A DNA stretch of 64,000 nucleotides from Craterostigma plantagineum (lineage: Eukaryota; Streptophyta; Magnoliopsida; Lamiales; Linderniaceae): the NCBI GenBank assembly GCA_027422505.1, contig JAPQWV010000487.1, positions 1-64,000 of the forward strand. Reading direction: 5' to 3'. The translations under genes and the position numbers were made by a program. The notes beneath the pieces are model-generated. The model had not been told where the DNA came from, did no database searches, and saw nothing but the letters and a program-made list of their open reading frames with translations. Shown here piece after piece: positions 21,601 through 33,471 of the stretch (positions are counted from its first letter, which is position 1; each line of letters starts with the position of its first letter).

Positions 21601-22240
21601 ATTGGTATCAGAGCATATTCGTTCTGTTTTGAATCGTAAATTGTTAGAATTGGATCGAAATTTTATTTTCGATCCAATAGCTTAATTTTGTGCTTAATTG
21701 ACTTGAATTTGATGTTTCAGTGCCAGATTAAGTGATAAATGATCATTGCGACTAGATCAGTAGCAGTTTGAACTTCGAATTTTGATTAATTTGATTCTGA
21801 AATTTTACCGTTGACGAAGAGCATGAAGAACACGTTCTGATTTTGATCAAATTCGATATATTTTGCTTCATAACGTGTTTAATTGCTTGTTCGCGCGTGA
21901 CTAGTACTTGATTGTGAGCAATTACCTCAAACTTCACTATCTGATTATTTGTTTTTGCTCGAATCTGTGTTAATCGTATTCTGTGAATTTTTCTCGATTT
22001 CTCAAATTTTTCTCGCTAGGTTTTGCGATCGGATTAGTTTCTCGATCGATAAACTTAGCGCGAGTTTTCTCGGTCAGAATACGAAGTCAGCGCTAGAATC
22101 GTCATCAGCAGAAACGATTTTAGTTAGAAATATTTCTCGAGCATTATCCAGCGAAAAACTTTTTCGAGTGAGACCAATTTTGACCTTGCATGCGTAATAA
22201 CTTCCACTCGAAAAACTTTTTCAGTCAAGAATAGTTACAG
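21253..22240 (+). mobile_element. copia element 5' fragment (family P, copy 1)
   Basis: LTR, primer binding site and about 640 bp of leader. All are closely related to 62365-63330 at the other end of the window, where the same leader reaches an open gag. Similarity stops near 22240, before any gag, so this copy is truncated. Confidence 0.7.
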
Positions 22241-22410
22241 CGAGAAGTTGATAAAAGTCAATTTTTCAAGGACCCTAATAGTCATGTAGGGTCGAATCTG
22301 TGGCACGTTAATCTCCTTATTTGAGCTCCAAATTTATTCTTTGGTGCTAATAATGTGAGTAATTCCATAAGGGTGTCTGTTATGTCTCAATACCTATAAA
22401 TCCAATTTTC

Positions 22411-22461
22411 AGTGCTTCCGATGTGGGAAGCAGGGACACTTGGTTAAAATCGGCGGATGCG
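22411..22461 (+). pseudogene. gypsy gag zinc-knuckle remnant
   Basis: The frame reads QCFRCGKQGHLVKIGGC: C-x2-C-x4-H, then a cysteine two positions later than the CCHC standard. That suggests a small insertion in the last loop. No open frame extends on either side. Confidence 0.5.
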
Positions 22462-23575
22462 TAAATTTGTTTCCGCTGGACTTAGTTCAAATATCGGGAC
22501 AACCCTCACGGGTTCCTGATGGAATGTTAATTTGATCCTTGCGAAAACAAAAGTACTTTCTACGGGGATAACGAGTATGTTGACTATCTATAACAAACCC
22601 GTCCCTCTGATTCCTGAGACGTGCAATTTTATTTTCTCATGTCAACAGGCGAAGTTAAAAATATTCCTCGCCTATTCTAGTAAAGCGACTTAGATACCTA
22701 CTCACGCGGAAACTCGAGACGATGTAATAAAGAGTTGGAAGAATATTTTAAATACTTGAGCGTATCGGTATCAAATGAATATTGGTCTGAATTGTAGTTT
22801 TAATATATATGCTCTCAACAAAACCATAATCGAATTCTATAGGGAGGAGTGATCAACCCTAATTACCCAGGAGAGGAGTATTAATCTTTTGGGTGAGATA
22901 AGGTGAAATAAAATTCCCGAATTCCTGCTCTAAAGACTTAATAATTTATGAAGATGAGTTATAAGTCTTTCTCGCATATGTACTGATGACAAAGGAATTA
23001 CGTCAATCAGAATCGTCATAATCGTTTAGTTGCGCGGATATGAAATTCTGATGATTTCGCGAGATTTTTCTTCCGACCAAATCATGATCGTAGACATGCT
23101 CCATTTTCATTAAAAGTTCCTTCTTGGAGTATAATGATGATGTTCCGCTCCTATTTTTCAGCTGATGATTCGAACCTTATTGCGTTCAAATAAACTGTGT
23201 GTTAATGTCCTTCTGTTTGGATTATGGGCTGTATATATTCAAAATTCGATATTTGGGTTGCGCAGCAGAAGCGTAATGGACCTATGTGTTTCAGCCTCGA
23301 CTAAACGATTATATTCATAGGAGAAGACGACAATACCAAAGGAGCTTTACAGCTTGTCTGCCACAGTAATGCGGCTAATTATTCTTACATATGAGTTCAA
23401 TGCTGTATCGTAGAGAACACATTGTTTTCCTCCTCGGAAGGCGATAAGGACTGAAGCAAATCTGTACGTAGATATTTCTACGCCAGATGACTTTACAATC
23501 CAATCGCCTATCGCTATCGCGAATTGTTCCAATGGAGCTGATTTCGGGGTGAAATCTTTTTTAAGGGAGGGAGAA

Positions 23576-25010
23576 TGTAATACCCATAAAATTTAACATG
23601 GGATTAGGGTGTAGTAGGCAACGCAAATTAGAAATTTTAATAAAGAAAATATAAGTTTGGAAGTTGAATTAAATTAAATCCTTTAACATAGGATGTACCC
23701 GAAAATATTAAATAGTCTAGTGGAATATTTTTGGACTTTAAAGAAAATTTTGTTGGTAAGAAGTTTTCGTGAGAATTGTTTGGAAATTCCAAATTTTTCG
23801 TGGCTTACATTATATTATATGTATGTTGATATGTTTACACCTCTATATATATTAATACAAAATATATATATATACACACATTATTAAGGGGTTAAACGAG
23901 TAGTCGATGCCTACACTATCTCCAATAGCATGTATATTTTATTAATTAATCACATCCTAAAATAATGCATATTTTCTAAGATTTTCGTTAGCATGGTATT
24001 GAAAACTTCATTATGAGGAAAGCTATGTTAGTCATTAAAATACTATCAATCCCTTAAGGTTGAGATAAGGTTTAGTAAATTAACTTCAATTGTGGATTAT
24101 TGCACGTAAAAAGAAGATAAGATCTAAGAAGGTAGCTCGAAGACTTAGCGTAAGAAGACATCACATGCTTGTCATTTTCCCTCAGTTTTCAACACTATGA
24201 TGTATGATATGTATATGCACGTTCAAGAGGTTAGTGAATAGTCCAAAAATAATAAGATATTTGATGTGAGGGGGAGTTGTTATTTGACTAATGAGGAGTT
24301 TCGAAATTCTTGATGACTCTTAAGTAATACTAAAGAATAATTAATACACGGCTTAGAGGTAAATATTATGTGTCTTTGTCATCTAGAAATTTTTACACGT
24401 TAACTATGGGATCAATACAAGTTTGGAAACTAAGTCAAGATAGAAAGCAATCCAAAGCTAAAGTAATGACATAATTTAGCTAGATAAGGAAGTGTTTCGA
24501 AATTCCCTAATAAGGGATTCTGAAATTTTAGGCACTTAATTAAATACTAAAGAATTAAAAGATTAACATTTGGTAAATGTCTTTCTCATTGAAATTATTA
24601 ACGATTGGGATGAGATGAGTCCAAACTTTTGAAACTTCAAGTTTAAGGTAGAACACTAATTACTTTAAAATAATGTATACTAAAGATTAAACTAAAGTCC
24701 TTGTCATTGGTTATTATCGCACAATAAGAATGGGATAAGAACAAAGAAAAAGTCTCATTCATCTAACAACTTTGTGAGAATCTAGTCCATGAAGAAAACT
24801 TTCGAACACTAGAGTTAAGTTAGAAAACTACGTTAGCACTAAAATAATATTAATTACTTAGCTTATGATAAGTATATGGAAAATTATCTCATATCATACG
24901 AAGGTTAGCAAGTTAGCTTAGGAAGAAGTAGAGAAAGTGGAGAAAGAAAGAACAAGGAAGCCATAAACAACGAAAGGAAATTTCAGCACGTTCATCACCG
25001 ACGAAAACTC
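23576..25010 (+). repeat. gypsy 3' LTR, truncated
   Basis: It starts TGTAATACCC after a purine tract. The interior is AT-rich, with repeated CTTAGGAAG and GAAAGATTAA-like words, and ends in a GAGAAAGAAAGAACAAGGAAG leader-like tract. The expected GGGTATTACA end is missing because family X sequence begins near 25010. Confidence 0.55.
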
Positions 25011-26475
25011 ATTAAAACCCGCGGCCAGCCGGTCTTGAGTGGCGCGCCCCGCGTGCCTTGCGCGCCGGCTGCCCGTGTGTCGTGCGCACCATGCGCATGG
25101 CTAGGAGCAAGCCTCAAGCTGCGTGCAGCCCGCCCTGAGTCGCGCTTCGCATGCGACTCGACGCAGCCCCGCTCGCCCCGCGCGCGGGCTGCCCGGGCGC
25201 CGTGTGCGCCATGCGCACGGCTAACGCTTTCGGGTTTTTCGTGGCCTTTTGTCATAGTCCCGTGACTTTAACCGAACGTATTGCTCTGATACCACTGTTG
25301 GGAATCCCCGAGGGTCCCTGGACCAACGTTCCTAGAACGGCGGAATTTTAAAATCTTACGGTGTTTCCCGCCTATCCAAGATAGCTCGGCTACAAACACG
25401 AGAACGTATTGACATAAAGAGACAAGAGATCAGCCATGATCCCTTGTTGAAATCTCTTAACGATGGCTAGCTTCGAGTCCTTCGAATCCCCGAGGCGTAG
25501 TGCCCATCTCCTACGCCAAAAGCACACGAACGGGACGCCATTCTTTGCACAAGATCGTCACGCCGGCACCTTACTAACGTCGCAGCTGTTCTTGCATGTG
25601 CAGCTAGGCCAAGAACGAACTACTTGCTGCCCCGAGAGAGAGAGTGCGAGAGAGAAAGTGGTGAGAGGAGAAAACTCTTAGGTTTTACTCTCTTTTGCTT
25701 GTATTTCAAAAATTTAGCTTCCACAACTTTACGATCTCGAAAATCATTCTTTATACCTCTTATAGTTAGCCAAAAATAGGTTAAGGTGGGTGGAGAAAAA
25801 TCCTCAAAACTCCCCTTTTACCAAGTCTTCGTTTTACCAAGTAATAAATTCAAAATTCAAACTTTATATTTAATTAATTAAAATATCCAATACCTTAATT
25901 AATTAAAATACCATATTTAGTATATTTTACATATATAATATCCAATATAAATATTTTTAGTAATTTTCGAAATTTTATCTAATAAAAATTCCAAACTTAT
26001 ATATATACGATATACATTATCTAATATTATTTCTCTAAGAAAATAATAAAGATCCAAATCTAATTTAAATCATATACTAAATATTCAATATCAAATATTT
26101 TATTTCAAAAATACATCGTGAGGTGAAAAGACCATTTTACCCCTCACTAGTCAAACTTAGTATTTTCGGTCGATCAAGGCTTTGGCCAAGTCCCAAACCC
26201 TAATGTCACAATCTAGGACCTAGCCTTGTCTCTCTCTGATGACGACGTTGTATCGGTTGCCCTTTTTAAGCCTGACTCTCTTGGTGCGTCTCAACCGGCC
26301 CAGGAGGTATCTAGGAGTTCGGTATTCACCTACCCAGCCCCGTGGTATCGAACAGATCCTAAGTTGAGTACGAATTTGATCTAATCATAATCCACAAACC
26401 GACTGGAGATTTCCGTCATACGTATAAAGCCTTTACGTTTGTCCCGGTCGAGTGAAAGTCACACATAGTCAAACT
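25011..26475 (-). mobile_element. copia family X, piece A: leader, primer site and LTR 3' part
   Basis: On the minus strand: LTR 3' portion (26475-25296, about 1180 bp, lacking its first ~830 bp), primer site TGGTATCAGAGC (25294-25283), then GC-rich leader. Every part is the inverse of 27300-28750 in piece B. A ends where B's LTR begins. Confidence 0.8.
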
Positions 26476-28480
26476 TGTTGAGGTATATGCCCTAGATGCC
26501 GTACGAGGACTGGGAGTACGAAGGCAATTTGATAATGTGTAGTGTTTAGCGATATAATTTGATTACTCCATTAATGGAATGACTTTATTTATCATTAATT
26601 AATTATTGGATGAATAAATTAAAAGGCAAATTAATAATTAGTCTAAAGATTTCACCTTGCATTCTGGGTGGAATAAGACAAATAAATAAAACCCAAATAT
26701 TGGCAGTTCACTTACTGATTCTATGAGGACAGAGAGGGACACCAGTAAGCTGAGATACTGCAATATTAAAATAGTCCACAGGTCTAAGTCTTCAGTAGGG
26801 TGACTGGAATGACACGTACGACTTGTTTGTCGATGGGTCCAATATGGTTGTGCCAACTGTTCCCTTGGGAAGTGGGAGCCCATGACAATGATACAAGCTG
26901 AATCAGGGGATTATCTGTATTTGGACACTGACTTGTAATCGAACGATCACACGCATTGATTGTCCTTGATCGAACGATTGATTGTAGTAGTATGCGTGAA
27001 CCTTAGACCGAAAGGGTTAACTTGGGGTTGATCTTGAGGTCTTGACTTGTCACTAGTTTGCTAGGCCCATCTTGCCGGTGGCATGGGTCAGCGGCGAAAT
27101 GCGGTCTTGACTTTTCGATGTGATTTCCGGTTGAACCGCGGAGCGAGATTTACGGTCTCGATTAAATTCGAGGTTAACGTCCTATGGCAAGTTTAATGTA
27201 CGGAAATTTATCCATGTCTCTGGCCAGAGCATATAACTGACTCATGATAGTCATGGAGTGCAGTGTCAGAACTTTCACCGACATAAACGACGGAGTTCTG
27301 TAAGTTTGACTATGCGTGACTTTCACTCGACCGGGACAAACATAAAGGGTTTATACGTATGACAAAAATCTACAGTCGGTTCGTGGATTATGATTAGATC
27401 AAATTCGTACTCAACTTGAGATCTGTTCGGTACCACGGGGCTGGCTAGGTGAATACCGAACTCCTAGATACCTCCTGGGCCGGTTGAGACGAACCAAGAG
27501 AGTCGGGCTTAAAAAGGGCAACCGATACAACGTCGTCATCAGAGAGAGATAAGGCTAGGTCCTAGATTGTGACAATAGGATTTGGGGCTTGGCCAAAGCC
27601 TTGATCGGCCGAAAATACTAAGTTTGACTAGTGAGGGGTATGGTCTTTTCACCTCACGATATATTTTTGAAATAAAATATTTGATATTGAATATTTAGTA
27701 TATGATTTAAATTAGATTTAGATCTTTATTATTTTCTTAGAGAAATAATATTAGATAATGTATATCGGATATATATATATATATAAGTTTCGAATTTTTA
27801 TTAGATAAAATTTCGAAAATTATTAAATATACTTATATTGGATGTTATATATTTACCATATACTAAATATGGTATTTTAATTAATTAAGGTATTAGATAT
27901 TTAATTAATTAAATACAAAGTTTGAATTTTGAATTCATTACTTCGTAAAACGAAGACTTGATAAAAGGGGAGGTTTGAAAATTTTCTCCACCCACCTTAA
28001 CCTATTTTTGGCTAATCCTAAGAGGTATAAAGAAGGACTTTCGAGATCCTAAAGTGGGTGGAAGCTAAATTTTCGAAATACAAGCAAAAGAGTAAAACCT
28101 AAGAGTTTTCTACTCTCACCACTTCCTCTCTCGCACTCTCTCTCTCGGGTGCAGCAAGCAGTTCGTTCTTGGACTAGCTGCACATGCAAGAACAGCTGGT
28201 TAGTAAGGTGCCGGCGTGACGATCTTGCACAAAGAAAGCGTCCCGTTCGTGTGCTTTTGGCGTAGGAGAGGGGCACTACGCCTCGGGGATTCGAAGGATT
28301 CGAAGCTAGCCATCGTTAAGAGATTTCAATAAGGTATCATGGCTGATCTCTGATCTGTTTATGTCAATACGTTCTCGTGTTTGTAGCCGAGCGATCTTGG
28401 ATAGGCGGGAATCCCCGTAAGATTTTAAAATTCCGCCGTTCTAGGAACGTGGGTCCAGGGACCCTCGGGGTTTCCCAGCA
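26476..28480 (+). repeat. copia family X, complete LTR (piece B)
   Basis: TGTTGAGGTATATGCCC to TTTCCCAGCA, 2005 bp, followed by GTGGTATCAGAGC (Met primer site). The interior has a long AT-rich tract (27660-27960), then the promoter-proximal part and U5. The start is fixed by the inverse copy ending at 33471, the end by the inverse copy at 25296. Confidence 0.85.
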
Positions 28481-29459
28481 GTGGTATCAGAGCAATAGGC
28501 TCGGCTAAAGTCACGGGACTACGACAAAAGGCCACGAAAAACCCGAAAGCCTTAGCCGTGCCATGGCACACACGGCGCCTGGGCAGCCCGCCCGCGGGGC
28601 GAGCGGGGCTGCATCGAGTCGCATGCGAAGTGCGACTCAGGGTGGGCTGCTCGCAGCTTGAGGCCTGCTCCTAGCCGTGCGCATGGTGCGCACGACACAC
28701 GGACAGTCGGCGTGCAAGGCACGCGGGGTGCGCGACTCAAGACGGGCTGGCCGCGGGCGTACCGCGGCGCATAGGGCTGACCGCGCGCGGGGCATGCGGC
28801 ACAAGAGGCACGGGCTGCACACATGGGTGCACGCAGTGCTCGGGAAAGCCGCGCGTGGATGTGCGGAAAGTAGGTGTGACTGTGCGCGTGTGTGCGAGCT
28901 GTGCTAGGCTAAGAGCGCACGCGGATCGGGGCTGGCCGCATGGTTTACGCGGCACGAGCCTGACAGCTCCCATGGCGCGAGCATCCTCGACGGGTTTGGA
29001 TGCAATTATAAATTGCCGCTCACCGACCACTCTTCACCCTCTAATAAAGAGTTATCCTACGGGGGATGAAGTTCACGGAAAAGTGGAAGGTGAGCAGGAC
29101 GTTGATAGGTTGCACTTGGACAGTCATTCCCAATATGATCCGAGTTACGGCTGAGGAACCCTGGCTGAGACGAAGACGCTGAATCTTCTGTGTGACAGAA
29201 ACGTGTGGGGCACGACCTCGGCTAACCAAACGAGCCAATAAGCTGTTAAGTTGAGGCTAGTTTGTAGTAGCGCGGGGAACTCGACGCCACTATGAAACCA
29301 CTCAACAAGGTTTCCGAAATGCCTAGCGGGAGAAAGGGTTTCGAGAAAAATAGTGGGAGTCAGACAAAAATTTAAAGTCCTAATTTAGTCTGATTAAACA
29401 CTACAAATCCTAACTATCTGTTTATTTTCTACACTTTATTTTCTTCTATATTAGTTACG
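28481..29459 (+). other. family X GC-rich leader
   Basis: Untranslated leader between the primer site and gag. 28560-28990 is very GC-rich, with repeated GCGCACGGC, GCATGCGAAG and CACGGGCTG words. It generates Ala/Arg-rich frames on both strands by composition. Its first 270 bases are present inverted at 25011-25280. Confidence 0.6.
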
Positions 29460-30230
29460 ATGACAAACCCATTAATTACACTCTTGGAGAAACATTGTTT
29501 GGTGGGACCGAACTATGTATACTGGCTCAGAAATTTGAGGATCGTCCTTAAATTAGCAAAACTGGGTTTTGTCTTGGACATTAAGGAGCCAAAATTGCCC
29601 ACAACTGAATCCACCAATGAGGAGATTGTATTCCACGATAAGTGGGTTGAAGATTCAGCGAAGGTGCACGTCTACATGCTTGTTGCGACTTCTACGTCCA
29701 AGGGATCGAAGAATAAGTCGAACAAGACAGGCGTGACCAAGGGTAGAGTCGACAAGAAGATGAAGACCACCAAGGTCGAAAGGTCGGGCGCAAAGCCCAT
29801 GGATAAGTGCCTCCTTTGCCAGCAACTGAGCCATTGGAAGCATGAATGTCCGAAGCTGGAGGCGTCTGATGCCTCAGGAAAACAATTAGTTTTTGAAGCT
29901 AATTGTTCTGTGTATTCTACTTCATGGATACTTGACTCAGGGGCTAGTTCCCACATTTGTGTTTTGAACCAAGGTCTAGAACGAAGTAGGAAGCTTCGAG
30001 CTGGCGAGGTCTTGATCAACGTAGGTAGTGGACATAGTGTACCAGCTACACACATGGGATCGAAGACCTTAGTCTTATCGTCATTGCATTGTTTAGAACT
30101 TTCCGACGTTTTGGTTTTCCCCAAGGGGCTTGAGAACATTATTTCGATTCCTGTTTTGAGAAGTTACGAAATTCGATTCATTGATGTCATATTTATTTTA
30201 GGAATGAAAATGTTGGAAGTGCGACGTTAA
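29460..30230 (+). pseudogene. copia gag-protease with internal deletion (family X)
   Basis: The ATG at 29460 starts a frame with CLVGPNYVYWLRNLRIVL (gag N-terminus). Most of the gag core is missing; the frame jumps to a basic segment and a knuckle CLLCQQLSHWKHEC. Then comes WILDSGASSHIC, the protease active site DSGA. It ends at a stop after a shifted tail. By comparison with family Y gag (38385-39301), well over 100 residues are lost from the middle, so it is not a working capsid gene. Confidence 0.8.
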
Positions 30231-30319
30231 TAAATGGTTTATATTATGTCAACTTAAAAGACAATGTTAAAGCTGTAAATGCAATCACCAAATCATCGAC
30301 TGGGTCGAACGATCCATAC

Positions 30320-31063
30320 ATGTGGCACTTACGACTAGGTCACGCAGCAGAACCAAAGATTGAACAGATGGAAAAGGACGGTCTGATTAGAATAGTGCGA
30401 ATAGGGAAAATGACCAAGTCTCCCTTCACAGGGACTTTCACTAGGGCCACGGAAGTGTTGGGTTTGATCCACACTGACGTATGCGGACCATTTGAAGTAA
30501 CGGCCCGAGGTAATTGCCGCTACTTCATAACGTTCACGGACGATTTCTCCCGCTACGGGAATGTCTGTTTGATGAGACAAAAGTCCGAAGCTCTTGAAAT
30601 GTTCAAAGAGTATAAAGCATTAGCGGAGAAGCAAACTGGCAAGTTCATTAAAGTCGTTCGGTCAGATCGAGGCGGTGAATATATGAGCCTTGAGTTTGAT
30701 GCATTTCTTAGAGAAAATGGCATCATCATACAGTTTTCCCCGCCAGGCACGCCACAATTGAATGGCGTGGCCGAACAGAGAAACCGAACGCTTTTAGATA
30801 TGGTTCAGTCGATGATGAGTTACACAGATCTCCCCATTTCGTTGTGGGGATATGCCTTAGAAACAACGGCCTATATCCTTAATAGTACACCTACCCACTC
30901 TGCCGACAAGATTCCTTACGAGGCTTGGCATAATCGTAAGGCGAGTCTGAATCACATCAGGGTCTGGGGTTGCCCCGCCTTTGTGAAAAAGTTGATGGCA
31001 GACAAGCTTGAATCAAGATCATTAATGGCAAGAATCGTCGGATATCCCGATGACTCAATTGGG
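30320..31063 (+). pseudogene. copia integrase fragment (family X)
   Basis: It contains MWHLRLGH (HHCC region start), HTDVCGPF, SDRGGEYM and GVAEQRNRT, the three acidic regions (D, D, E) of the integrase core, then HIRVWGCPAFVKKL. The CxxC half of the zinc-binding region is shortened (IVRIGKMTKSPF). The frame runs directly into LTR sequence at 31064, so integrase C-terminus, RT and RNase H have been deleted. Confidence 0.85.
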
Positions 31064-32720
31064 TACTGATTCTGTGGGGACTGAGAGGGGCACCAATAAG
31101 CTGAGATACTGCAATATTAAAATAGTCCACAAGGCTAAGTCTACAGTAGGGTGACTGGAATGACACGTACGACTTGTTTGTCGATGGGTCCAATATGGTT
31201 GTGCCAACCGTTCACTTGGGAAGTGGGAGCCCATGACAATGATACAAGATGAATCAGGGGATTATCTGTATTTGGACACTGACTCGTAATCGAACGATCA
31301 CACGCTTGGATTGTCCTTGATCGGACGATTGATTGGAGTAGTATGCGTGAACCTTAGACCGAAATGGTGAACTTGGGGTTGATCTTGAGGTTTTTCCTTG
31401 TCACTAGTTTGCTAGGCCCGTCTTGTCGGTGGCATGGGTCAGCAGCGAAATGCGGTCTTGACTTTTCGATGTGATTGCTGGTTGAACCGCGGAGCGGGAT
31501 TTACGGTCTCGATTAAATTCGAGGTTAACAACCTATGGCAAGTTTAATGTGCGAGAATTTAGCCAAGTCGCTGGCCAGAGCATATAACTGACTCATGATA
31601 GTCATGGAGTGCAGTTTTAGAACTTTCACCGACATAAACGACATAGAGTCGAATTCTGTAAGTTTGACTATGCGTGACTTTCACTCGATCGGGACAAACG
31701 TAAAGGGCTTATACGCATGACAAAAATCTACAGTCGGTTCGTGGATTATGATTAGATCAAATTCGTACTCAACTTGGGATCTGTTCGGTACCAGGGGGCT
31801 GGCTAGGTGAATACCGAACTCCTAGATACCTCCTAGGCCGGTTGGGACGAACCAAGAGAGTAGGGCTTAAAAAGGGCAACCGATACAACGCCGTCATCAG
31901 AGAGAGACAAGGCTAGGTCTTAGATTGTGACATTAGGGTTTGGGGCTTGGCCAAAGCCTTGATCGGCCGAAATACTAAGTTTGACTAGGGAGGGGTAAAA
32001 TGGTCTTTTCACCTCACGATATATTTTTGAAATAAAATATTTGATATTGAATATTTAGTATATGATTCAAATTAGATTTATATCATTATTATTTTCTTAG
32101 AGGAATAATATTATATAATGTATATCGGATATATATATATATATATATAAGTTTCGAATTTTTATTAGATAAAATTTCGAAAATTATTAAATATATTTAT
32201 ATTGGATATTATATATTTAAAATATACTAAATATGGTATTTTATTAATTAAGGTATTGGATATTTAATTAAAAAGTTTGAATTTTGAATTCATTACTTCG
32301 TAAAACGAAGACTTGGTAAAATGGGAGGTTTGGGGATTTTTCTCCACCCACCTTAACCTATTTTGGCTAATCCTAAGAGGTATAAAGAAGGATTTTCGAG
32401 ATCCTAAAGTGGGTGGAAGCTATATTTTCGAAATACAAGCAAAAGAGAGTAAAACCTAAGAGTTTTCTCTTCTCACCACTTTCTCCCTCGCACTCTCTCT
32501 CTTGGGGGCAGCAAGCAGTTCGTTCTTGGCCTAGCCGCAAGTGCAAGAACAGCTGCCACGTTAGTAAGGTGCTGGCGTGACGATCTTGCGCAAAGAAGGC
32601 GTCGGGGATTCGAAGCATTCGAAGCTAGCCATCGTTAAGAGATTTCAACAAGGTATCATGATTGATATCTTATCTCTTTATGTAAAATACGTTCTCGTTT
32701 TTGTAGCCGAGCGATCTTGG
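31064..32720 (+). repeat. copia family X, LTR piece C (truncated both ends)
   Basis: Matches piece B from about 26710 (TACTGATTCT) to about 28410 (CGATCTTGGATA), same orientation. The first ~235 bp and last ~70 bp of the LTR are absent. It joins the integrase frame on its left and the inverted piece D on its right. Confidence 0.8.
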
Positions 32721-33471
32721 ATATGCTCTGGCCAGAGACTTTGATAAATTCCCGCACATTAAACTTGCCACAGGACGTTAACCTTGAATTTAATCGAGAC
32801 CATAAATCCCGCTCCGTGGTTCAACCGGCAATCACATCGAAAAGTCAAGACCGCATTTTGCCGCTGACCCATGCCACCGGCAAGACGGGCCTAGCAAACT
32901 AGTGACAAGTCAAGACCTCAAGATCAACCCGAAGTTAATCCTTTCGGTCTAAGGTTCACGCATACTACTACAATCAATCGTTCGATCAAGGACAATCCAA
33001 GCGTGTGATCGTTCGATTACGAGTCAGTGTCCAAATACAGATAATCCCCTGATTCATCTTGTATCATTGTCACGGGCTCGCACTTCCCAAGTGAACGGTT
33101 GGCACAACCATATTGGACCCATCTACAAACAAGTCGCATTCCAGTCACCCTACTGGAGACCTAGACTTGTGGACTATTGTAATATTGCAGTATCTCAGCT
33201 TACTGGTGCCCCTCCTTGTCCCCATAGAATCAGTAACTGAACTGCCAATATTTGGGTTTTATTAATTTGTCTTATCCACCCATACTGCAAGGTGAAATCT
33301 TTAGACTACTTAATAATTTGCCTTTTAATTTATTCATCCAATAATTAATTAATGATAATAAAGTCATTCCATTAATAGAAGTAATGAAATTACATCACTA
33401 AACACTACACATTAGCAAATTGCTCTCGTACTCCCAGTCCTCGTACGACATCTAGGGCATATACCTCAACA
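32721..33471 (-). repeat. copia family X, LTR piece D (first 750 bp, inverted)
   Basis: Inverse of 26476-27230: it starts ATATGCTCTGGCCAGAG and ends ATACCTCAACA, the inverse of the LTR start. The junction with C lies in an ATA/ATAT overlap next to the palindrome CTCTGGCCAGAG. It abuts family Y LTR sequence at 33472. Confidence 0.8.

Larger units (their letters stand above)
22241..25010 (+). mobile_element. decayed Ty3/gypsy (chromovirus-type) 3' region
   Basis: A gag zinc knuckle (22411-22461) is followed by about 1.1 kb without a recognisable frame. Then come a polypurine tract AAGGGAGGGAGAA (23563-23575) and an LTR start TGTAATACCC (23576). Almost all of pol is gone. The LTR is cut at about 25010 by inverted copia sequence. 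Confidence 0.6.

Noticed and set aside
25035..25351. Ala/Arg-rich ORFs on both strands (and at 28552-29030)
   Set aside because: They come from the GC-rich copia leader, with open frames on both strands due to composition, and they are inverse copies of each other.
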